In this document: piece by piece, positions 38,389 to 48,403 of the stretch
Position numbering within the stretch: position 1 is the first letter of the stretch
Layout of the letters: the number at the start of each line of letters is the position of its first letter
Origin: Enterocloster clostridioformis
GTDB taxonomy: Bacteria; Bacillota; Clostridia; Lachnospirales; Lachnospiraceae
DNA length: 64,000 nt
Direction of reading: 5' to 3'
Assembly (NCBI RefSeq): GCF_020297485.1
Contig: NZ_JAIWZC010000001.1
Coordinates: 248,001 to 312,000 of the forward strand
Notes under the pieces: model-generated
The model's database searches: none
Told to the model about the DNA's origin: nothing
Seen by the model: only the letters and a program-made list of their open reading frames with translations
Made by a program: the position numbers and the translations under genes

Positions 38389-40692
38389 ATGGTATCATTG
38401 TATGACAGCGGTATTTATCTGGTTAACGGCACTGAAATCGTACCGGAATCAGAGAGCGGAAAGGTAAAGAAACTGACCGGCAAGGACGCGGACCAGGCAT
38501 CTGCCAGGAAAGGGACCATTGCCTACTCCATTCTGGAGGCCCACAACACATCCGGTGACATGGAACATCTCAAGCTGCGGTTTGACAGCATGGCATCCCA
38601 TGACATCACCTTCGTGGGTATTGTACAGACAGCCAAGGCTTCCGGCATGGAAAAGTTCCCGATTCCTTATGTATTGACAAATTGCCACAATACCCTTTGC
38701 GCGGTAGGCGGGACCATCAATGAGGATGACCACATGTTCGGTCTGTCCGCGGCGAAGAAATACGGGGGCATCTATGTTCCTCCACATATTGCGGTCATTC
38801 ATCAGTACATGAGGGAGATGATGGCCGGATGCGGCAGAATGATACTTGGTTCCGACAGCCACACACGTTACGGGGCATTGGGAACCATGGCCATAGGTGA
38901 AGGCGGCGGTGAGCTGGTAAAGCAGCTGCTTAAGGATACATATGATGTGGCGTATCCGGGCGTCATAGCCGTTTATCTGGACGGCGCGCCGCAGCCGGGA
39001 ACCGGCCCCCAGGATATAGCCCTGGCTATCATCGGAGCCGTGTTTAAAAGCGGATATGTAAAGAATAAAGTAATGGAGTTCGTGGGACCGGGCGTGGCTT
39101 CCATGACGACAGATTACCGCAATGGCGTGGATGTCATGACCACGGAGACCACCTGCCTTTCATCTATATGGAAGACGGACGATGATACGAAGGCATATCT
39201 GGCCAGGCATCACAGGGAGGAGGATTATAAGGAACTGGCTCCTGCGGATATGGCGTACTATGACGGCTGCGTATACGTGGACCTGTCCACGGTAAAGCCC
39301 ATGATTGCCCTTCCCTTCCACCCCAGCAATACATATGAGATTGACGAGCTGAAGGCCAGCCTGAACGACATACTGGGCATGGTGGAGGCAGAAGCAGCCA
39401 AGGTATCGGGCGGCAAGGCATCCTTCACCTTGAGGGATAAGATTCAGGGAGGACAGCTTATGGTACAGCAGGCAGTCATTGCAGGCTGTGCGGGCGGCAC
39501 CTATTCCAACGTGATGGAAGCTGCCCGTGTATTAAAGGGAAAGAACTGCGGCTGCGACGAGTTCTCCCTGGCGGTTTATCCGTCTTCACAGCCTGTCTTT
39601 GCGGACCTGGTAAAGAAGGGGGCTGTGTCCGACCTGATGGACGCAGGCGCCATCATACGGACTGCGTTCTGCGGCCCCTGTTTCGGCGCGGGCGATACTC
39701 CCTGCAACAACGGTCTGAGCATCCGCCATACCACCAGAAATTTCCCCAACAGGGAAGGTTCCAAACCGGGCAGCGGCCAGATGGCAGCGGTTGCCCTGAT
39801 GGATGCGCGTTCCATTGCAGCTACGGCAGCCAACGGAGGAAAGCTTACCTCCGCGTGGGAGATGGAGGGCTGGGGCAATGTGCCTGAGTATGAATTTGAC
39901 GGCATTTCCTATAAAAACCGGGTATACATGGGATACAACAAAGGCGACGGGGAAAGGGAGCTGGTCTATGGACCGAATATCAAGGACTGGCCGGAGATGA
40001 GCCCTCTGGCTGACAACATTCTCCTGAAGGTATGTTCTAAAATCATGGACCCTGTGACCACCACCGATGAGCTGATTCCCTCCGGCGAAACCTCATCCTA
40101 TCGGTCCAATCCGCTGGGCCTGGCAGAATTCACCTTATCCAGAAGAGATCCTGAGTACGTGGGAAGAGCCAAGGAAGTGGATAAGCTGGAAAAGGCCAGG
40201 ATTAGGGATGGCGCGGCAAAAGAACTGGAGCTGGAGCCTGCTTTGGAGAAGCTCTTTGACGCCATACGCGGCATTGAAGGCAATGAGAATGTAACGGTTC
40301 AGGACACGGAAGTGGGCAGCATGATTTATGCTGTAAAACCCGGCGACGGATCTGCCAGGGAGCAGGCAGCCAGCTGCCAGAGAGTGATCGGCGGCCTGGC
40401 CAATATCTGTAAAGAGTACGCCACCAAGCGTTACCGTTCCAATGTGATGAACTGGGGCATGGTTCCTTTCCAGATGGAGGAGGCTCCCTGCTTTGAGGTA
40501 GGAGATTATATTTATGTTCCGGGCGTAAGGAAAGCCCTGGACGGGAATTTAAAGGATATTAAGGCTTATGTGCTGGGAAAAGAGGGGAGCAGCATAAGAA
40601 CCCTGGATTTATATATTGCGGATATGACGGCAGAGGAGCGGGATATTGTAAAGGCCGGCTGTCTGATTAACTATAACAGGGGCAGACACTGA
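38389..40692 (+). CDS. Aconitase-family hydratase
   Basis: 767 residues. Aconitase/IPM-isomerase superfamily with 4Fe-4S ligands visible: the first Cys in [11 protein letters not shown] or, for the cluster, [14 protein letters not shown] near residue 368 and CGPCFGAGD near 431. [20 protein letters not shown] (about 151) and [20 protein letters not shown] (about 463) are typical substrate and C-terminal swivel elements. It is probably aconitate hydratase, since citrate synthase follows 30 bases downstream; together they make isocitrate for 2-oxoglutarate and glutamate synthesis. Similar clostridial proteins are just called hydratase, so the substrate is inferred. The start follows CCAGGAGGTAATGAA. 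Confidence 0.85.
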   Translation: MVSLYDSGIYLVNGTEIVPESESGKVKKLTGKDADQASARKGTIAYSILEAHNTSGDMEHLKLRFDSMASHDITFVGIVQTAKASGMEKFPIPYVLTNCHNTLCAVGGTINEDDHMFGLSAAKKYGGIYVPPHIAVIHQYMREMMAGCGRMILGSDSHTRYGALGTMAIGEGGGELVKQLLKDTYDVAYPGVIAVYLDGAPQPGTGPQDIALAIIGAVFKSGYVKNKVMEFVGPGVASMTTDYRNGVDVMTTETTCLSSIWKTDDDTKAYLARHHREEDYKELAPADMAYYDGCVYVDLSTVKPMIALPFHPSNTYEIDELKASLNDILGMVEAEAAKVSGGKASFTLRDKIQGGQLMVQQAVIAGCAGGTYSNVMEAARVLKGKNCGCDEFSLAVYPSSQPVFADLVKKGAVSDLMDAGAIIRTAFCGPCFGAGDTPCNNGLSIRHTTRNFPNREGSKPGSGQMAAVALMDARSIAATAANGGKLTSAWEMEGWGNVPEYEFDGISYKNRVYMGYNKGDGERELVYGPNIKDWPEMSPLADNILLKVCSKIMDPVTTTDELIPSGETSSYRSNPLGLAEFTLSRRDPEYVGRAKEVDKLEKARIRDGAAKELELEPALEKLFDAIRGIEGNENVTVQDTEVGSMIYAVKPGDGSAREQAASCQRVIGGLANICKEYATKRYRSNVMNWGMVPFQMEEAPCFEVGDYIYVPGVRKALDGNLKDIKAYVLGKEGSSIRTLDLYIADMTAEERDIVKAGCLINYNRGRH

Positions 40693-40722
40693 TGGGGATA
40701 TTTGGGAAAGGAGTATGGGCGC

Positions 40723-42063
40723 ATGGTTAAGGAAAGTTTTCTTGCACAGTTCTATGGGAAGTCGCAGAATTATACGGATATTCCTAACAAATGGTATAAA
40801 GAGTACAATGTAAAGAAGGGCCTCAGGAATGAGGACGGAACCGGAGTGCGGATAGGCCTTACCAGGGTGGCCGACGTTGTGGGATATGAGGAGGCAGACG
40901 GAGGAATCAAGGCTATTCCCGGACGGCTGCTCTACCGCGGTGTGGATGTACTGGACCTGGTAAAGGGAAAGAAGGAGAGCCATTTCGGATATGAGGAAAC
41001 CTGTTTCCTATTGCTGTTTGGATATCTGCCGAAGAAAGCCGAACTGGAGAAGTTCTGCAATGTGGTGAGGCACTGCTACACCATTCCGGATGATTTCGTG
41101 GAAATGAACCTGCTGCGCTTTCCTGGTAAGAATCTGATGAATAAGCTTCAGGACGCGGTCCTTACCCTGTATAATTACGATGATGACCCGGATAATACGG
41201 ACGTATACCAGACACTGGTCAAGGGCGTCAATCTTTTGGCAAAGCTTCCCTCCATTGCCTGCTACGCGTATCAGAGCAAGGTGCATTATTATGACAGGGA
41301 AAGCCTGTTCATTCATTATGCAAATCCGGAATATTCCATTGCCGAGAATTTCTTAAGCCTTTTGAGAAAGGACCAGAAATTCACGTCCAAGGAAGCAAAT
41401 CTGCTGGATACCATACTCATGCTTCATGCGGACCACGGCGGCGGCAACAACTCCACCTTTACCAATGTGGTGATTGCCTCCACCGGCACTGACATCTATT
41501 CCACGGTATGCGGCGGCATCGGTTCTCTTAAAGGACCGCGCCACGGCGGCGCCAATATCAAGGTGGCGGAGATGATGGACGCCGTGCTGGCTGAAACAGG
41601 CGGCTATGATGCGGACGATAAGAAAATCCGCCAGTCCGTAGAGAAGCTGATGGCAGGAGAGCTCTATGACCGTTCCGGCCTTGTATACGGCTTCGGCCAT
41701 GCTGTTTACACGGTGTCCGATCCCCGTGCGGAGGTCTTGAAGGCCTGCTGTATGGAGGTGGCCAAGGAGCAGAAGCATACCAGGGAGCTGGACTTCTACA
41801 TCCGTTTCGAGCGCATTGCCAAGGAGGTAATGGAGGAAATCAAGGGTAAGGCCCTTCCAACCAATGTGGATTTCTACAGCGGGTTTGCATATGGTATGCT
41901 GCGGATTCCAAGGGATTTATATACACCTCTGTTTGTGTGCAGCCGCGTTGTGGGCTGGGTGGCCCATAATATTGAGAATAAGTTGTATGACGGCCGCATT
42001 ATGCGTCCGGCAACCAAGTATGTAGGCGACAATATGGATTATGTGCCTATGCCAGAGAGATAG
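40723..42063 (+). CDS. Citrate synthase (Si type)
   Basis: 446 residues from ATG 40723, nine bases after AAAGGAG; an upstream TTG frame is not used. Motifs: GRLLYRGVDVLDLVKGKK (about 66), the active-site His in LHADHGGGNNSTF (about 233), GSLKGPRHGGANIKV (about 268) and VYGFGHAVYTVSDPRAEVL (about 317, second His), with Asp in NVDFYSGFAYGMLRI (about 378). It condenses oxaloacetate with acetyl-CoA. It forms an operon with the upstream hydratase. The paired PFOR gene at the right of the window can supply the acetyl-CoA. Confidence 0.95.
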   Translation: MVKESFLAQFYGKSQNYTDIPNKWYKEYNVKKGLRNEDGTGVRIGLTRVADVVGYEEADGGIKAIPGRLLYRGVDVLDLVKGKKESHFGYEETCFLLLFGYLPKKAELEKFCNVVRHCYTIPDDFVEMNLLRFPGKNLMNKLQDAVLTLYNYDDDPDNTDVYQTLVKGVNLLAKLPSIACYAYQSKVHYYDRESLFIHYANPEYSIAENFLSLLRKDQKFTSKEANLLDTILMLHADHGGGNNSTFTNVVIASTGTDIYSTVCGGIGSLKGPRHGGANIKVAEMMDAVLAETGGYDADDKKIRQSVEKLMAGELYDRSGLVYGFGHAVYTVSDPRAEVLKACCMEVAKEQKHTRELDFYIRFERIAKEVMEEIKGKALPTNVDFYSGFAYGMLRIPRDLYTPLFVCSRVVGWVAHNIENKLYDGRIMRPATKYVGDNMDYVPMPER

Positions 42064-42110
42064 GATGCCCGGTATTGCCATTCCGGTTTCCTGATATATG
42101 TGAATATGTG

Positions 42111-42155
42111 AAAAGACCTGATGCAGCCATCTGTGTGGCATGCGTCAGGTCTTTT
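42111..42155. terminator. Bidirectional terminator after citrate synthase
   Basis: Stem AAAAGACCTGATGC with GCGTCAGGTCTTTT (one mismatch pair) around a 17-base loop. Both strands end in T-runs, so it serves citrate synthase and possibly the convergent helicase gene at 42196. Confidence 0.85.
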
Positions 42156-42195
42156 GGCATTGAAGTGAAAAGCCGGCGTCCCGGTACTCAAAAGC

Positions 42196-45100
42196 TTACA
42201 TGAAGTCAAAGAGGCTCAGCTGCTTCATCCCGCTGCCGGGTGCCTGGGCCTTTTCATCGCGGCAGGCATCTTTGGGAAGCTCCTCTAAGAACGGGGAGGG
42301 TTCCTCTGAGGTGGTGAGAATTAATTCGTCTCTGGCCCTTGTCATGCCCACATACATAAGACGGCGTTCCTCATACGGATCCATAGGTCCCTTTCCTGTT
42401 TTAAGGGGAAGGATTCCCTGCTTTAAGCCATAGAGAAAGACAACCGGGAATTCCAGGCCCTTTGAGGCATGAAAGGTCATGAGCGTCACTGCATCGGAGG
42501 GGCGGGAGTCCTGGCCGCTTCGCTTCAGGTCGTGGGCCTGTCCAAAGGCCAGTGTGTTCAGCATATCCTCCATGGTCTTGTGAAAATAGGACATGCAGAC
42601 AAAGGTGTCCATGGACTTGTCTGCACCCAGTCCCAGGCATGAAATCCAGTTCTCCAAAAGCTTCCAGGGCTTGTCTTTTTTTAGTCTTGGCAGGAACCGT
42701 TCCTCCAGGCCTCTGTAATCAGCGGAAGGGGAAATGCGCTTTCTGCAGAGCTCCAGCGTGTCCCCATCTATCCCGGACTGTCTAAGCAGGGCTCCGAAAA
42801 AGGAGATGGTACCCTGGACAGCCGGATGATCCAGATAATCCTCCCTTCCTGCTACCACGTAAGGGATTCCCTCCTTTTGCAGGCATTGCTCCAGCAGGCG
42901 GGCCTGATGATTGGTGCGGTAGAGGACGGCAATGTCGGAAAAGCTCCTGGCAGTATCCCGCAGGCCGGGAGCCTGGCTGTGGGCATCCAGCATGTCGATG
43001 CCGCCGATTATGCGGTTGATTTCCTTGGCAATAAAGATGGACTCAGACAGACTGGTTTCCGCCGTCACCAGACGCACCGGATCGCCATGTGGACGGACGG
43101 CCGCAAGCCTGCGCTCACCGCCCGGATTGCGGGAGATGAGAAAAAGGGAGGCGGAGAGTATCTCCGGGGTGGAGCGGTAGCCGGCGGTAAGCCGTATGAC
43201 GCTGGTTCCCGGAAAATCCTGTTCCAACCGGTCGAAGCACCGGCTGTCAGAGCCCCGGAAGCCGTAGATGGACTGATCCGGGTCACCGATGACAAAGAGT
43301 TCCCGTCCGCCTTTATTCCATGCCTTGATGAGCTGGTACTGGACCGGGTTGATGTCCTGGAATTCATCTACCAGCAGATAGGAAAAATGCTGCTTTCTGT
43401 ATTCTGCTCTCTGCTCCTGCCGGAGAAGGCGCAGCATGTTGAGAAGAAGGTCGTCGAAGTCCATAAGCTTCCTGCTGTCCAGCGCCTGCTGGTACCGGGC
43501 TGCCGATTCCGGTGTCAGGGTAAAGCCGGTTTCCCCGGCGGAGCCATCGGCCATTTGGGCTTCGATGCCTTTAAGGGCGGACAGCCCTGCCTTGTGCAGA
43601 GAGACGGCAGTGAGAAACTGCCTGACCGTGCAGGCAAGTTCCAGGGCTGCTATGGTTTCCCCGGCGCATTCTTCCGCCTGGCCCTGGTCTGCCAGGGACA
43701 GCTCTATTCCGGACTGGGCTAACAGCCGGTAGCAGAGGGAGTGGAAGGTCCCGACCTGCATCTGGTTCAGGCTGCGCTTGCCGGGCAGCGCCTGGCGGAT
43801 TCTCTGGGTCAGCTCTTTCGCGGCCTTGTTTGTAAAGGTGACGGCTGTAATCTCAGAAGGTTTTACGCCCCGATTCCCAATAAGGTATTCAATACGCGAA
43901 ACCAGTGTCTTTGTTTTTCCTGTACCCGGACCGGCTATGACGGCTGTTACCGGAAACACGGACTCCACGGCCTGCTGCTGGTCCTGGTTCAGGGCAGAGG
44001 AAGGCATGGAAACAGTCGGGATATTTGAGACGGCTGTTTCGCGGGAGGCGGGTGTGCCGTGGGGGGCCGATGGGCCAGATGTGCTGCCGGAACCGGCAGC
44101 TTTGCCGGATAACGCTGTATAGGCCGATAGGTCCTCTTCCTCTGTATCAAACGTCATGCACAGCTGCCCCTCCACATTGTTAAGCTCTGCTGACTGGAAC
44201 AGACACATGGTCCCGTACTCGCCGTCGTAGCCGGGCCTCCACTGGACCTTGCCGTCCCTGAGATGGCGTATGCCTTCGGCTGTCAGGGCTCCGGCCACAT
44301 GGCTGATGTCCTCCAGCGGGGCCTGGCGCAGAATATAAAATTCATTGCCCAGTTCCTCCAGCAGGTGCTCATACTGCCTGGAAACCTTTACGCTGGAGGG
44401 GGAGGACCCCACGGAGGAGGCAATGACCTCGCCCAGGGGCACCAGATTTTCAAATGGACGTCCCTGGGGCAGCAGGAAATCTTCGTCCCGGTCGGCCAGC
44501 TGTTCAATCCGGTGAAGTACGCCTGTGGTCAGTTTTCTGCCGCAGACAGGACATATGCCGTTGTATTTTCTGGCCTGGGAGGGACTGAGGCAGAGATGGC
44601 ATTTCCGGTGGCCGTCAAAATGATATTTGCCCTCTTCAGGAAAGAATTCAATGGTCCCCCTAAGGCCCTCGCCCCTCTGAATGGCGCCGTAGAGCCCTGC
44701 ATAGGACATGGGGATGTCAAAAAGGCTGGCCTCCCTGCCCAGTTTGGCTGGAGAGTGGGCGTCAGAGTTGGAGATGAGCTGAAAGGAATCAAGGGCTGAC
44801 AGTCTCCGGTTCATGGCCGGATCAGAAGACAGTCCTGTCTCCAGGGCATGAATCTGGGGAGTCAGCTCCTCATAGCACTCTTCAATGGTATCAAAACCGG
44901 AAAAAGCCCCGAACAGTGAAAAATGCGGAGTCCAGATGTGGGCCGGAACATAGATGGCATCCGGGCATGCCTCCAGTGTTATGGCCAAAAGGTCGTGACA
45001 GTCCAATCCCAGGATGGGGCGTCCGTCCGAATGTATGTTGCCGATGGCCTCCAGCCGCCTGGAAAGGATTTCGGCCGCTTCCAGGCCGGGCAGAAGGATA

Positions 45101-45417
45101 AGGCTGTGTACCTTGCGCACACGGCCGTTTTTCTTGTATATGGAGCTGATTTCCCCGCTGATAACAAAACGTGGGCTGCTCTGGCCCAGTATGGCCGGGC
45201 GCTGTAAGGAATATTCCTTTTTAAGCATGTAAAGACCCGGCTCGGCGGGCTCCAGCTTTTCAGCCAGCTCCGCCCTCCAGGCCGGATGGGTGAAGTCTCC
45301 CGTACCTACAATGTTAATTCCCTTTTTTCCCGCCCATAAGTCCAGATGCTCCGGCGTAAGCTCCTTGCTGGTGGCCCTGGAGTAGCGGGAGTGGATATGT
45401 AAATCACCAATGTACAT
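42196..45417 (-). CDS. Fusion of EndoQ-like PHP nuclease and UvrD/PcrA-type helicase
   Basis: 1073 residues. The N-terminal part (about 1-300) matches EndoQ/TIGR00375: DLHIHSRYSRATSKELTPEH, NIVGTGDFTHPAW, FVISGEISSIYKK, HIWTPHFSLFGAFSGFDT and SNSDAHSPAKLG; a zinc site follows, CHLCLSPSQ and CPVCGRK. A Ser/Ala/Pro linker (about 435-475) leads to a superfamily 1 helicase: Walker A VIAGPGTGKTKTLVSRI, TFTNKAAKELTQR, LLVDEFQDINPVQ, VIGDPDQSIYGFRG, LMTFHASKGLEFPVVFLYG and RLMYVGMTRAR. EndoQ cuts DNA 5' of deaminated bases; a fused unwinding motor suggests a deamination or abasic-site repair enzyme. Full-length, no frameshift. Confidence 0.9.
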   Translation of the reverse strand: MYIGDLHIHSRYSRATSKELTPEHLDLWAGKKGINIVGTGDFTHPAWRAELAEKLEPAEPGLYMLKKEYSLQRPAILGQSSPRFVISGEISSIYKKNGRVRKVHSLILLPGLEAAEILSRRLEAIGNIHSDGRPILGLDCHDLLAITLEACPDAIYVPAHIWTPHFSLFGAFSGFDTIEECYEELTPQIHALETGLSSDPAMNRRLSALDSFQLISNSDAHSPAKLGREASLFDIPMSYAGLYGAIQRGEGLRGTIEFFPEEGKYHFDGHRKCHLCLSPSQARKYNGICPVCGRKLTTGVLHRIEQLADRDEDFLLPQGRPFENLVPLGEVIASSVGSSPSSVKVSRQYEHLLEELGNEFYILRQAPLEDISHVAGALTAEGIRHLRDGKVQWRPGYDGEYGTMCLFQSAELNNVEGQLCMTFDTEEEDLSAYTALSGKAAGSGSTSGPSAPHGTPASRETAVSNIPTVSMPSSALNQDQQQAVESVFPVTAVIAGPGTGKTKTLVSRIEYLIGNRGVKPSEITAVTFTNKAAKELTQRIRQALPGKRSLNQMQVGTFHSLCYRLLAQSGIELSLADQGQAEECAGETIAALELACTVRQFLTAVSLHKAGLSALKGIEAQMADGSAGETGFTLTPESAARYQQALDSRKLMDFDDLLLNMLRLLRQEQRAEYRKQHFSYLLVDEFQDINPVQYQLIKAWNKGGRELFVIGDPDQSIYGFRGSDSRCFDRLEQDFPGTSVIRLTAGYRSTPEILSASLFLISRNPGGERRLAAVRPHGDPVRLVTAETSLSESIFIAKEINRIIGGIDMLDAHSQAPGLRDTARSFSDIAVLYRTNHQARLLEQCLQKEGIPYVVAGREDYLDHPAVQGTISFFGALLRQSGIDGDTLELCRKRISPSADYRGLEERFLPRLKKDKPWKLLENWISCLGLGADKSMDTFVCMSYFHKTMEDMLNTLAFGQAHDLKRSGQDSRPSDAVTLMTFHASKGLEFPVVFLYGLKQGILPLKTGKGPMDPYEERRLMYVGMTRARDELILTTSEEPSPFLEELPKDACRDEKAQAPGSGMKQLSLFDFM

Positions 45418-45496
45418 TGCGATGCACCTGCTTTCCTTTGATAATATTTATTATAAAGGATTCATCCTAAAAAGAAAGCGGTTTTTTCTGCCATCA

Positions 45497-46195
45497 TCAG
45501 CCGGCCAGTCCCTCCACTGCATCCACGGGCAGGGAAATTGCCACTGCATGTTCTCCGGTTTCCTTCATTACGGTTTCGCATATGGCCTTTAGTATGGGGA
45601 TCCTTAAGTCCGCAGGGGTCAGGATCAGCAGTATGGCTTTTTCCTGGGAAAGGGTCATGCCGAACAGCTTTTTGCCGGCATCGGTACCTATTTCCCTGGC
45701 CTTTATCAGAGTGCCGCCCTGACAGCCGGCCTTTCTGGCGGCCTCCATAACCGGCGCGGACAGGTCGGTGTGGATGACGGAAGCAATTAATTCATAGGAA
45801 TGGGAATTTGTCATGGAAATATCCTCCTTGTGTTCTGCGGTGTGGCTGTTTGGGGCGGTCTGGTCTTCATGCCGGCTTAAAATGTCCATGGCAGCGAGAC
45901 TGATGCCTGAAAGGGACAGAGTGAAGGCTATGCCGTGTCCCGGCTTGTAAAATTCCATTTCCCGGCCAAGGGCATGGAGCAGGCGGTCCGCGTCCGATTT
46001 GTTTGAAAGGCCCAGAACCAGGTCCTTCTCAGGCTCATCCAGTCCCAGACAGTCCATGACAGCCGAGCTGGCTGTGCCGTGTCCCCTGACTGCCAGCAGT
46101 ATTTCATGGTTGTATGTATGGAATATGGAAGCCGCCCTGTTTCCGGCTCCCCTGTTTACGATGGCGGCTGCCAGTTGTATGCTTTTATGGCTCAT
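45497..46195 (-). CDS. Tandem PII-like signalling protein
   Basis: 232 residues with two PII-like halves: residues about 5-105 (AAAIVNRGAGNRAASIFHTY, FTLSLSGISLA) and about 128-228 (YELIASVIHTDLSAPVMEAA, then ARKAGCQGGTLIKAREIGTD, ILLILTPADLRIPILKAI). The GGT/GNRAA segments correspond to the PII loop region near the T-loop. The T-loop itself is short, so classic uridylylation is unlikely. It overlaps the 3' end of the DUF1538 gene by 11 bases and is translationally coupled through GGAGGAGCC. A regulator of that membrane protein is the natural reading. Confidence 0.78.
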   Translation of the reverse strand: MSHKSIQLAAAIVNRGAGNRAASIFHTYNHEILLAVRGHGTASSAVMDCLGLDEPEKDLVLGLSNKSDADRLLHALGREMEFYKPGHGIAFTLSLSGISLAAMDILSRHEDQTAPNSHTAEHKEDISMTNSHSYELIASVIHTDLSAPVMEAARKAGCQGGTLIKAREIGTDAGKKLFGMTLSQEKAILLILTPADLRIPILKAICETVMKETGEHAVAISLPVDAVEGLAG

Positions 46196-47717
46196 AAGGC
46201 TCCTCCTCTAAATTAATGAATTCCTGGTTCATATCCACCACAGGATGTCTGGAAACAGCTTTCTCCCTGCGGGTTTTCAGCTCATAGGACAGTCCGATAA
46301 GCTGGATGATGATGAGAGGAGTCATGGCTACCATGGCCACGATGCCAAAGGCGTCAGTCAGGATATTGCCGCCCAGGGCCTCGCAGGCGCCCATGCACAG
46401 CGGAAGAAGAAAGGTGGCTGTCATGGGGCCGGATGCGACTCCTCCTGAGTCAAATGCAATGGAGGTAAAGACCGGGGGTACCACAAAGGAAAGCCCCAGA
46501 GCCAGGGCATAACCTGGCAGCAGAAAGGCCATGAGAGGCAGTCCTGTGATGACCCGGAACAGGGAAAGGCCCAATGACAGGGCCATACCGATGGAAAGTC
46601 CGGTCATCATGGTCTTTTCGGATATGCTTCCTCCGGTCACGTCCGCCACCTGCTTGTTCAGCACCTGTACGGCAGGCTCTGCCTTGACGATGTAATAACC
46701 GATGAGCATGGCTACGGGCACCAGAATCCAGCGGTAGGGAAGGGATGCCATCTGTTTTCCCAGATAGCTTCCGGCGGGCATGAAGCCCACATTTACACCT
46801 GTAAGGAACAGCGTCAGCCCGATGTAGGAATACAGCATTCCAACCAGAATCTTCACCACCTGGCGTTTGCGCATATTCAGGAAAAATATCTGAAAGAGCA
46901 GGAAAAATGCCAGGATGGGGAACAGGGCTGTGAATACTTCCGCAGCATAGTGGGGGAGTTCACTCTGGAATGCCAGCCAAAGGTCCTGGGAATTGCTGAT
47001 GCTGGGAATGGTCATGGGCTCATAGGAGCCGGAAGATGACTGGAACAGAAGTCCCAGTATCATGACGGAGAGGATGGGTCCGATGGAACAAAGGGATACC
47101 AGCCCAAAGCTGTCGCTGTCCGCGTTTTTTCCCTGACCGATGGAAGAAAGTCCCACGCCCAGGGCCATGATGAAGGGAACCGTAATAGGTCCTGTTGTCA
47201 CACCGCCGGAATCAAAGGCTACAGCAAGAAAATCACCTGGAATATAGAAGGCCAGGATGAAGAGAATGATGTAGCAGACCAGGAGGATGTGGGAAAGGCT
47301 CCAGCCGAAGAGGGAGCGAAGGAATGCCAGTGCCAGGAAAAAACCGACTCCTGCGGCTACCGTGAGGATGAGCACCATGTCAGGTACTGCCGGTGTCTGT
47401 CTGGCCAGGACCTGCAGGTCCGGTTCGGCCACTGTTACCATGGCGCCTATGATGATACATGCGATGACGATGACCGGAAGCTTCGTTGCCCTGGCCAGCT
47501 GCGCGCCTACCTTTTCTCCAATGGGCATCATGGCCATATCCACTCCCAGGGTGAAGAATCCCATCCCTATAATAAGGAAGGCTGCCCCCGCCAGAAACAG
47601 CATCAGCGGGTCCAGGGGAATGGGGGTGATGGTGATCCCGAGGATTAATACAATGCAGGTAACGGGCAGCACAGATGATAAGGATTCTGTGATTTTTTCT
47701 TTTAGCTTCTGATTCAA
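46185..47717 (-). CDS. DUF1538 integral membrane protein, probable transporter
   Basis: 510 residues, about 12-13 membrane helices. The two halves are related: LAVAFDSGGVTTGPITVPFI (about 165-184) and SIAFDSGGVASGPMTATFLL (about 425-444) repeat the same FDSGGVxxGP motif, the hallmark of DUF1538, so it arose by internal duplication. It has a TTG start at 47717 after CAGGAGGTAATTTA. The DUF1538 substrate is unknown. The overlapping tandem PII-like gene suggests allosteric control of flux, as PII proteins do for ammonium channels. Confidence 0.85.
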   Translation of the reverse strand: MNQKLKEKITESLSSVLPVTCIVLILGITITPIPLDPLMLFLAGAAFLIIGMGFFTLGVDMAMMPIGEKVGAQLARATKLPVIVIACIIIGAMVTVAEPDLQVLARQTPAVPDMVLILTVAAGVGFFLALAFLRSLFGWSLSHILLVCYIILFILAFYIPGDFLAVAFDSGGVTTGPITVPFIMALGVGLSSIGQGKNADSDSFGLVSLCSIGPILSVMILGLLFQSSSGSYEPMTIPSISNSQDLWLAFQSELPHYAAEVFTALFPILAFFLLFQIFFLNMRKRQVVKILVGMLYSYIGLTLFLTGVNVGFMPAGSYLGKQMASLPYRWILVPVAMLIGYYIVKAEPAVQVLNKQVADVTGGSISEKTMMTGLSIGMALSLGLSLFRVITGLPLMAFLLPGYALALGLSFVVPPVFTSIAFDSGGVASGPMTATFLLPLCMGACEALGGNILTDAFGIVAMVAMTPLIIIQLIGLSYELKTRREKAVSRHPVVDMNQEFINLEEEPYEP

Positions 47718-47742
47718 TAAATTACCTCCTGTTGTCCGTTAT

Positions 47743-47820
47743 TTATGTTAACATATATAATTTAGCTTAACATAAGGACAAACGGAAAGGCAAGAGAAGG
47801 GACCGTTAGAATTATGTTAA
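47743..47820. promoter_or_regulatory. Triple TTATGTTAA motif upstream of the DUF1538 operon
   Basis: TTATGTTAA occurs at 47743-47751 (inside the palindrome TATGTTAACATA, 47744-47755), inverted at 47767-47775 and again at 47812-47820. The AT-rich box between the first two is the likely DUF1538 promoter region. A repressor site is plausible; the regulator is unknown. Confidence 0.45.
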
Positions 47821-47937
47821 GAAATTCATTGAATCCAGGACCCTGGGACCGGCAAAGCCCTCGCGCCATGAGACGCCGGCAAGATGGGCCAGAGCAGCCA
47901 GGCCGGTGAGACGGTCCGGGGAGACAAAGCGCTCCAA
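47812..47937 (-). other. Short protein-like frame, possible gene remnant or small protein
   Basis: A TTG-started frame of 41 codons reading ERFVSPDRLTGLAALAHLAG and then VSWREGFAGPRVLDSMNFL. Third positions are rich in G and C, like real genes here, but there is no ribosome site and an in-frame stop lies just upstream. It could be the tail of a lost gene upstream of DUF1538. Confidence 0.25.
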
Positions 47938-48003
47938 GACAGCTTATAAGGCAGCCTGGTCAGAGACAGCGGCAGGGGCAGGGGATTTTTTGTCGGGTAA
48001 CAG

Positions 48004-48032
48004 TTGACACTGTTTGGGAAATATGTTAAATT
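48004..48032 (+). promoter_or_regulatory. Promoter of the leuS T-box transcript
   Basis: TTGACA (48004-48009), 17 bases, TAAATT (48027-48032), directly before the T-box leader. Confidence 0.85.
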
Positions 48033-48039
48033 AAGAATC

Positions 48040-48318
48040 AGTGCAAATACGCAGATAGGGAAGAGTAGACAACCGGATGGATGCAGAGAGCCGGCGGCTG
48101 GTGAGAGCCGGTGACGGATGGTTGTTGAACTGGCCCTGGAGTAGCCTGCCCCAACGAGGAAGGACCACCGGAAACGGGGACCGGGAGCCAGTAGGACAGG
48201 ACGGAGACCTTACCGTTATAAGAGGATTAAGCGCATGCGTCAGACAGCATGAACCAGAGTGGTACCGCGCGGGGATTTTCAGCCTTGCGTCTCTAGCAGT
48301 AGAGGCGCAGGGCTTTTA
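48040..48318 (+). promoter_or_regulatory. T-box riboswitch, leucine specific, leader of leuS
   Basis: AG-type loop GCAGAGAGCCGG near 48080, specifier loop TTGAACTGGCCCTGG with CTG at 48130-48132, T-box AGTGGTACCGCG at 48258-48269, and a terminator (stem 48282-48295 with 48300-48313, then TTTT). Uncharged tRNA-Leu with a CAG anticodon would favour leuS transcription. Confidence 0.93.
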
Positions 48319-48403
48319 TATTTCACAAAAACCACGGGGAGGCGGTATGCTGTCTGGATAAAGGGGAATCATCCCCTTAGATAACCAATGGAGGAATGAG
48401 ATT

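Larger units (their letters stand above)
47718..48003. other. Divergent intergenic region between DUF1538 and leuS
   Basis: No established gene. It holds three TTATGTTAA motifs, a short protein-like minus-strand frame (47812-47937), and GC-rich sequence with repeated GAGAC (near 47872, 47908, 47921 and 47965) before the leuS promoter. Confidence 0.5.
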
